A DNA stretch of 56,290 bases, taken from positions 1 to 56,290 of the forward strand of contig CAKRLV010000015.1 of NCBI GenBank assembly GCA_934359755.1. The letters are read 5' to 3'. This document shows positions 51,989 through 56,290 of this stretch, piece after piece. Both the position numbers and the translations under genes were made by a program. Source of the stretch: an uncultured Agathobacter sp. (GTDB lineage Bacteria; Bacillota; Clostridia; Lachnospirales; Lachnospiraceae). The notes under the pieces are model-generated. The model had not been told where the DNA came from. It saw only the letters and a program-made list of their open reading frames with translations, and did no database searches. Numbering within the stretch: the first letter of the stretch is position 1; each line of letters starts with the position of its first letter.

Positions 51989-52690
51989 ATGAAAAAGGTT
52001 TATTTAGTTTGTATATATACGATAACGGCATTTTGTATAATACTTGGAACGATAATAAATGTTCTGGGAAATTTCAGAATTGGAGACTGGACATGGGAAA
52101 TTTCCAATGAATTACTGGAGCGAAAGGAGTGCGAAATTGAAGGCGTAAGTGATGATGTATCAATTATGATTGATTCGCAGATTGGGGATATAAAGGTCAA
52201 GAGAGGAGATAAGTTCCATGTTTCATATGGCACTGGCTCAAAGCTTACAACATCTGTAGAGAGCGATGAATCAACAATTAAAATTACGCAGACGAAGATA
52301 AAGAATAATCTTAGATTTGGTGATATTAAGGGAACGGCAGATATCATACTTACAGTGCCAGCGGATGCTAAAATTGAAAAGCTTGATATTGATAATGCAC
52401 TTGGTGATATTGATGTACAGGATATTACATTTGAAGATTGCACTGTTGATGAAAATCTGGGAGATGTAAAATTCGATAATTGCACATTTACTAATTTAGA
52501 TGTGTCAAATGATCTAGGTGATATTGTAATTGCATCATGCGGTGATTTTAAAGATTATGATATAGATGCGGATGTATCACTCGGTAGTATCAGCTTCTTT
52601 GGGACAAATCATGATGATTCATATGAATGTGATGGTACAAAGGGATCGCTGACGCTTGATGATAGTCTGGGAGATATTATCATAAAATAA
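51989..52690 (+). CDS. DUF4097 beta-repeat protein, membrane anchored
   Basis: 233 residues. One N-terminal membrane segment (about 5-25) anchors an extracytoplasmic repeat domain: LGDIDVQDI, LGDVKFDNCTF, LGDIVIASC, LGSISFFG, LGDIIIK, each a beta strand turn in a DUF4097 solenoid. It is third in the PadR operon, nine bases after the HAAS gene with AGGTGG before the start. Probably a companion of the HAAS protein at the cell surface. Confidence 0.85.
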   Translation: MKKVYLVCIYTITAFCIILGTIINVLGNFRIGDWTWEISNELLERKECEIEGVSDDVSIMIDSQIGDIKVKRGDKFHVSYGTGSKLTTSVESDESTIKITQTKIKNNLRFGDIKGTADIILTVPADAKIEKLDIDNALGDIDVQDITFEDCTVDENLGDVKFDNCTFTNLDVSNDLGDIVIASCGDFKDYDIDADVSLGSISFFGTNHDDSYECDGTKGSLTLDDSLGDIIIK

Positions 52691-52746
52691 TTTGCATAGA
52701 ATAATAAAAGCTAAAGCCTAATAAAATAATTTACAAAAATTGCTAC

Positions 52747-52775
52747 TTGACTGCTCGAACGTTTGTTTGTATAAT
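52747..52775 (+). promoter_or_regulatory. Promoter with embedded LexA box (SOS operator 1)
   Basis: TTGACT (52747-52752), an exact 17-base spacer and TATAAT (52770-52775) form a near-ideal promoter. The spacer contains CGAACGTTTGTTTG (52756-52769), which fits the Gram-positive LexA consensus CGAACnnnnGTTYG. LexA bound here would block RNA polymerase. Confidence 0.9.
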
Positions 52776-52789
52776 ATTAAATATGGAGG

Positions 52790-52803
52790 CGAACAAATGT
52801 TTG
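52790..52803 (+). promoter_or_regulatory. Second LexA box, overlapping the start codon
   Basis: CGAACAAATGTTTG again fits CGAACnnnnGTTYG and contains the ATG start codon of the radical-SAM gene. Centre-to-centre spacing from the first box is 34 bases, about three helix turns, so two LexA dimers could bind on the same face. Confidence 0.85.
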
Positions 52804-54221
52804 AGTTGACAACTAATCTATCTTTAAATGAAAAGCTTGTTATATTAAGTGATGCTGCGAAGTATGATGTGGCATGCACAAGCAGTGGTGCTGACAGAAG
52901 AGGGCAGAAGGGGATGCTTGGTAATTCATGTCCGGCGGGAGTATGTCATGCATTTGCCGCGGATGGAAGATGTATTTCATTGCTTAAGATTCTTATGACG
53001 AATCATTGTGCATATGATTGCAAGTATTGCAAGAGCAGAAAGAGCAATGATATACCACGAGCTACATTTACACCAGATGAGATATGTGAGCTTACTATAG
53101 AATTTTATAAGCGAAATTATATAGAGGGACTTTTTCTTAGTTCAGGAATTCTTGAGAATCCGAATAATACTATGGAGAAGATATGCGAGACACTCAGACT
53201 TTTGCGTACTAAGTATCGCTTTAATGGATATGTCCATGTAAAGGCGATTCCAGGAGCATCAGACGAACTGTTGTATTCAGCGGGATTACTCGCTGACAGA
53301 ATTAGTGTGAACATGGAGCTTCCGACACAGGAGAGTCTGGGGAAGCTTGCACCGAACAAGAATATGAACAATATAATTAAGCCGATGAATCAGATAGCAG
53401 GGACTATTGCTGCCCATAGAGTGGCAATCGGCAGAAACCCTAGGATGGAGAGAGCTGGGATTAATAAGCATCTGATTAGCAGTATATGGGGGAATACTGC
53501 CCAAAGAATTGAGAGCAAGTCAGAATCTGGACTTTTATTGCCGGCAGATAGGAAGGATGCGCAGCTGCATAGAACCTTTGCAGGAGCAGGTCAGAGCACA
53601 CAGATGATTATTGGAGCGACAGACGAGACGGATTTTGAATTAATAAGAACTACGCAGAATCTGTATCAGGCATTTGATTTGAAAAGAGTTTTTTATTCTG
53701 GATATATTCCACTGAATGAGGATGACGTTCTTCCAGAACTTGACACACCTGTACCATTGCTTAGAGAGCATAGGCTGTACCAGGCAGACTGGCTTATGAG
53801 ATATTATGGATTTTTTGCGGATGAACTGTTGTCAGAACAGAATCCGTTTTTTGACAATCAGCTTGATCCGAAGTGTTATTGGGCTATCAAGCATCTGGAG
53901 AAGTTTCCCGTGGAAATAAATACTGCATCAGCGGAGACTTTGCTTAAGGTTCCAGGGATTGGACCGTATGGTGTGAAGAAGATATTGTCAGCGCGCAGAC
54001 ATGGAACGGTTAATTTTGAGATGCTTAAGAAGATGAGGATTGTATTAAAAAGGGCGCAGTATTTTATTACGTGTAATGGGAAGATGTTATATCGGATACC
54101 GATAGAGGAGCGTTTTATCAGGAACCAGCTTACAGATCTTGAGAAGACGAATGTCATGCAGATAGAGGGCAGGGATGTCAGCTATAAGCAGATGAATCTG
54201 TTTAGTGATTTTAAGATATAG
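52797..54221 (+). CDS. Radical-SAM DNA repair/modification protein (TIGR03916-like), SOS controlled
   Basis: 474 residues. The radical-SAM cluster is C71, C75, C78 in CAYDCKYCK; three earlier cysteines (C45, C50, C59) may hold a second site. Further motifs are GLFLSSGI, HVKAIPGAS and DRISVNMELPT. A C-terminal helix-hairpin-helix (INTASAETLLKVPGIGPYGV) implies DNA binding. The family is named for its link to uracil-DNA-glycosylase-like partners; its reaction is unknown. The start at 52797 has GGAGG 8 bases upstream. Two LexA boxes put it in the SOS response. The partner gene follows 75 bases later. Confidence 0.92.
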   Translation: MFELTTNLSLNEKLVILSDAAKYDVACTSSGADRRGQKGMLGNSCPAGVCHAFAADGRCISLLKILMTNHCAYDCKYCKSRKSNDIPRATFTPDEICELTIEFYKRNYIEGLFLSSGILENPNNTMEKICETLRLLRTKYRFNGYVHVKAIPGASDELLYSAGLLADRISVNMELPTQESLGKLAPNKNMNNIIKPMNQIAGTIAAHRVAIGRNPRMERAGINKHLISSIWGNTAQRIESKSESGLLLPADRKDAQLHRTFAGAGQSTQMIIGATDETDFELIRTTQNLYQAFDLKRVFYSGYIPLNEDDVLPELDTPVPLLREHRLYQADWLMRYYGFFADELLSEQNPFFDNQLDPKCYWAIKHLEKFPVEINTASAETLLKVPGIGPYGVKKILSARRHGTVNFEMLKKMRIVLKRAQYFITCNGKMLYRIPIEERFIRNQLTDLEKTNVMQIEGRDVSYKQMNLFSDFKI

Positions 54222-54296
54222 GGAATGGGTATATTTAGAATATAATGAATAAGATTAGTTCAGATATGAGCAATTGAAGTAGAGAGGAAGAGTATT

Positions 54297-55061
54297 GTGG
54301 TATATTTTACGTGTGAGACTTCGCTAGAAGCAATGCTTAGCTGTATATATGATGCATGGAGCAGTGGAAAAGGACAGCAGAATATCAGACTACTCCTTGA
54401 ACCGGTTGAGCAATATTCCCTGTTTGATGAATACATACATGTAGACGCTGATGCGTCAAAGGTCGAGAAGGTCATGGATGCAGTGTGTCGCAAGATTTCA
54501 CCACAGTTTTACAGAGAACTTGTATATACCTCCATGGCATATGAAGAGAATGTTCTTGACAATATGTACAGATGTATGGTTTTAGGCTTTGCATATGGCG
54601 ATAGTGCACTGGAGATGGTTCAGTACAGAGACATTATGATTAATAATCAGATTAGAACCAGACTTAGCAAAGAGATTAATCGTTTTCAGGAATTTATACG
54701 TTTCCATAAGATTGATGGAGATGTATACGTAGCACATTTTGAACCGAAGAGTCGGATAGCTGCGGCGCTTGGACCTATATTTGAAGATAGAATGCCATCT
54801 GAACATTGGATGATTATTGATGATGTTCACAGAGAGGCGGTTGTACATCCGAAGGATGAGCATTTTTATATGAGAAAGCTTAATGAATATGAATTTGAGA
54901 GATTGCTGTCGACTGAGGCGGTTAACGACGAATTTACATCTATGTGGAAGGATTTTTTTGATACTATTGCTATTGAGCAGCGGAAGAATGAACGATGTCA
55001 GAGAAATCTTTATCCGATATGGACCAGGAAACATGCAGTAGAGTTTACTTATAATAATTAG
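54297..55061 (+). CDS. TIGR03915 (DUF4130) putative DNA metabolism protein, partner of the radical-SAM protein
   Basis: 254 residues. The start YFTCETSLEAMLSCIYDAW and the core FIRFHKIDGDVYVAHFEPKS with GPIFEDRMPSEHWMIIDDVHREAV are typical of this family, which in other bacteria is fused to or next to UDG-like (UdgX) proteins and radical-SAM TIGR03916. The function is unproven but DNA repair is the usual suggestion. It starts at GTG 54297, with GAGGAAG upstream, and shares the LexA-controlled promoter. Confidence 0.9.
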   Translation: MVYFTCETSLEAMLSCIYDAWSSGKGQQNIRLLLEPVEQYSLFDEYIHVDADASKVEKVMDAVCRKISPQFYRELVYTSMAYEENVLDNMYRCMVLGFAYGDSALEMVQYRDIMINNQIRTRLSKEINRFQEFIRFHKIDGDVYVAHFEPKSRIAAALGPIFEDRMPSEHWMIIDDVHREAVVHPKDEHFYMRKLNEYEFERLLSTEAVNDEFTSMWKDFFDTIAIEQRKNERCQRNLYPIWTRKHAVEFTYNN

Positions 55062-55113
55062 CTGTAATGTTTATTTATAAAATAATTAACTGTAATGTTT
55101 ATTTATAAAATAA
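55062..55113 (+). repeat. Direct repeat of 24 bases, period 28
   Basis: CTGTAATGTTTATTTATAAAATAA occurs at 55062-55085 and 55090-55113, beginning right after the stop codon of the preceding gene. A recent tandem duplication at the edge of a fragment-rich zone. Confidence 0.9.
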
Positions 55114-55114
55114 C

Positions 55115-55358
55115 TCAACTTTCCCAGCAGATATTCCCGAATAAAGCCTGAATAAATGCGGTTTGGGAAGCAATCCATTCGGTTACTTTACTTTTCAGTA
55201 CAGATGTGATATCTGCAGAAAGCGTTGATATATGTTCCACAAACAGAGCCATAAGGCTCTGCAGTGCATTGGTTAAATCCATGTCCTGGATATCTTCACA
55301 GTACATGAAAAACAGTTCACCATATGTTTTCTCGTCATTCCAAAAATTGCCAATGGGG
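55115..55358 (-). pseudogene. C-terminal gene fragment, unidentified (possibly transposase)
   Basis: The minus-strand frame runs open from about 55358 to its stop at 55115, about 80 codons, with coherent protein-like content (PIGNFWNDEKTYGELFFMY ... ALFGNICWES). An internal ATG at 55306 would give 63 residues, but no ribosome site is seen and coding-like sequence continues upstream of it until it meets the Big_2 fragment on the other strand. I do not recognise the family. It looks like the end of a longer gene cut by rearrangement. Confidence 0.4.
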
Positions 55359-55359
55359 A

Positions 55360-55690
55360 GGTAAGCTGCAGGGTTACAGTTGAAAAAACGGTCATTACAT
55401 TAAGTCAGAAAACCATATCCTTGGAGAACGGATATACAGCCAGGCTGAACGCTGAGACATCAACCGGACATCCGCATCCCTTTACCGGAAGGGAACGCTC
55501 CGGTTATCCGTTTCTTCCACATCCAAAAGTATTCCCAGGTGGAAAACAAATAAAAAAGCATAGCCGCTGTGGACAATGAGGGCAAAGTTACCGCCATAAA
55601 AAATGGAACCGCCATCATCACGGTCACAGTAGACGATGTCAGCAAAACCTGTGAGGTCACGGTAAAGAAGCCAAAGATATTGATGATGCA
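55360..55690 (+). pseudogene. Bacterial Ig-like (Big_2) surface-protein fragment, frameshifted
   Basis: Two pieces of Big_2 repeats are visible in different frames. The first reads CRVTVEKTVITLSQKTISLE, the end of one repeat and start of the next; the second, after about 55550, reads SIAAVDNEGKVTAIKNGTA, then ITVTVDDVSKTCEVTVKKP. A shift of one base in the AAATAAAAAA tract near 55548-55556 separates them, and neither end of the gene is present. Such domains are typical of wall-bound adhesins. Confidence 0.7.
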
Positions 55691-55754
55691 TATATACAAT
55701 GATATAATTGAAAGAAATGATGGAGAATCGGAGAATAATATTATACGGGGCGGA

Positions 55755-56068
55755 ATGATTATGCTGAGAGTAGATTTTACATTTGACAAAAAAATAATAG
55801 AGAAAAATGGATATACAATGTCAAATATTTATGAAACTATAAAAATGGAATTTGGTAAAAAAATATTTCATGTGTGGCAGAAGGGGAAGTCCTTTCTTTC
55901 GGCGCTGGAGAAAAGAAAAACGATTTTTCTGATATGTGGACGATTATTATGCGCCTGACACGTTCTAAGTGGTTTTTGAATTATGCAACATCCTGCACAT
56001 GGAACGAAAATAATAAAAGTGAAGATGTTTTAGCGCAAATAAAGAGAAAACAGATGATAAGTACATAA
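55755..56068 (+). pseudogene. Small protein of unknown family, frameshifted
   Basis: The frame from 55755 reads MLRVDFTFDKKIIEKNGYTM and continues to GKKIFHV; similarity of style then passes to another frame that begins CVAEGEVLSFGAGEKKNDF and ends at TAA 56066-56068. Adding one A to the seven-A run near 55857-55863 would join them to a protein of about 104 residues. I do not recognise the family. It overlaps the following VapD-like frame and may be its partner. Confidence 0.5.
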
Positions 56069-56290
56069 AAAGGCATATCGGGACATAAGCCAGTTTATGA
56101 AAATGAATGGATTTGAACATAGACAATATTCTGTCTACACTTCGAAGAATAGCCTTACAACATATGGTATTGTAGATCTTATGGAAAAGCTTTGCCAAAA
56201 GCTACCATGGTTGTATCTTTGTATAAATGAAATTGATGTCACTGATATAGGGGAACAGTATAGTGTTAAGGGAATTTTAAGAGAATTTAT
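56061..56290 (+). CDS. VapD-like endoribonuclease, 5'-truncated and cut by the window end
   Basis: The open frame from 56061 reads KKAYRDISQFMKMNGFEHRQ, then YSVY, LMEKLCQKLPWL and NEIDVTDIGEQYS. This resembles VapD, a Cas2-like small ribonuclease toxin, from its second helix onward. The first strand (normally MY/KAISFDLDT) is missing: a stop stands at 56058-56060 and the first ATG is 56097. It may be a remnant, or translation may start at 56097. The gene runs off the window. Confidence 0.55.

Overview
The window looks like a chromosomal segment of a low-GC anaerobic Firmicute of the family Lachnospiraceae, possibly near Lachnospira / Eubacterium eligens (a guess from gene content and style, not a database result). 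Supporting this are the order priA-def-fmt-yugP-rsmB-rlmN-prpC-prkC-rsgA-rpe-thiN-cls, pyrB next to pyrI, a four-subunit ferredoxin-dependent 2-oxoacid oxidoreductase, a permuted GH3 glucosidase, Gram-positive style LexA boxes, strong AGGAGG ribosome sites with some TTG/GTG starts, and no outer-membrane genes.

Layout. 1-970: remnants of an IS66 element and a tyrosine recombinase. 1.07-5.3 kb: enolase (minus), a DUF2798 membrane protein whose ribosome site can be hidden in a hairpin, a 263-bp imperfect palindrome, and an ABC-F ATPase (minus) behind a terminator/anti-terminator leader. 5.7-13.3 kb: hybrid histidine kinase, DUF362 ferredoxin-like protein, CDF metal exporter and a large TPR-GGDEF protein. 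13.4-16.6 kb: cyclodeaminase-like protein, a FolD variant lacking two catalytic residues, and a secreted Fn3 protein. 16.6-22.0 kb: cobalamin riboswitch, an exported CbiK-type chelatase lipoprotein, a binding lipoprotein, FecCD permease and ATPase. 22.1-31.0 kb: GH3 enzyme, porGDAB split by a small palindromic element, LysR regulator, chemoreceptor. 31.2-34.2 kb: RNase P RNA (minus), then a zinc-ribbon / DUF5685 / J-domain operon and a PH-domain protein (minus). 34.3-49.2 kb: pyrBI and then the long housekeeping run. 49.3-55.1 kb: a YgjP-like / GIY-YIG fusion, a 14-bp minisatellite before a PadR-HAAS-DUF4097 operon, and a probable SOS-controlled radical-SAM / TIGR03915 pair with two LexA boxes. 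55.1-56.3 kb: another graveyard of fragments ending in a VapD-like gene.

The genes fall into working groups: uptake of corrinoid with an unusual exported chelatase; one-carbon folate chemistry; pyrimidine synthesis; N-formylmethionine handling, rRNA methylation and PASTA-kinase signalling in one transcription unit; and DNA damage repair. The points most worth following are the SOS-controlled radical-SAM pair, the exported chelatase that shares a domain with its neighbouring binding protein, the DUF5685/J-protein operon, the ABC-F attenuator, and the small mobile palindromic elements. Functions are assigned by reading motifs; no searches were run.
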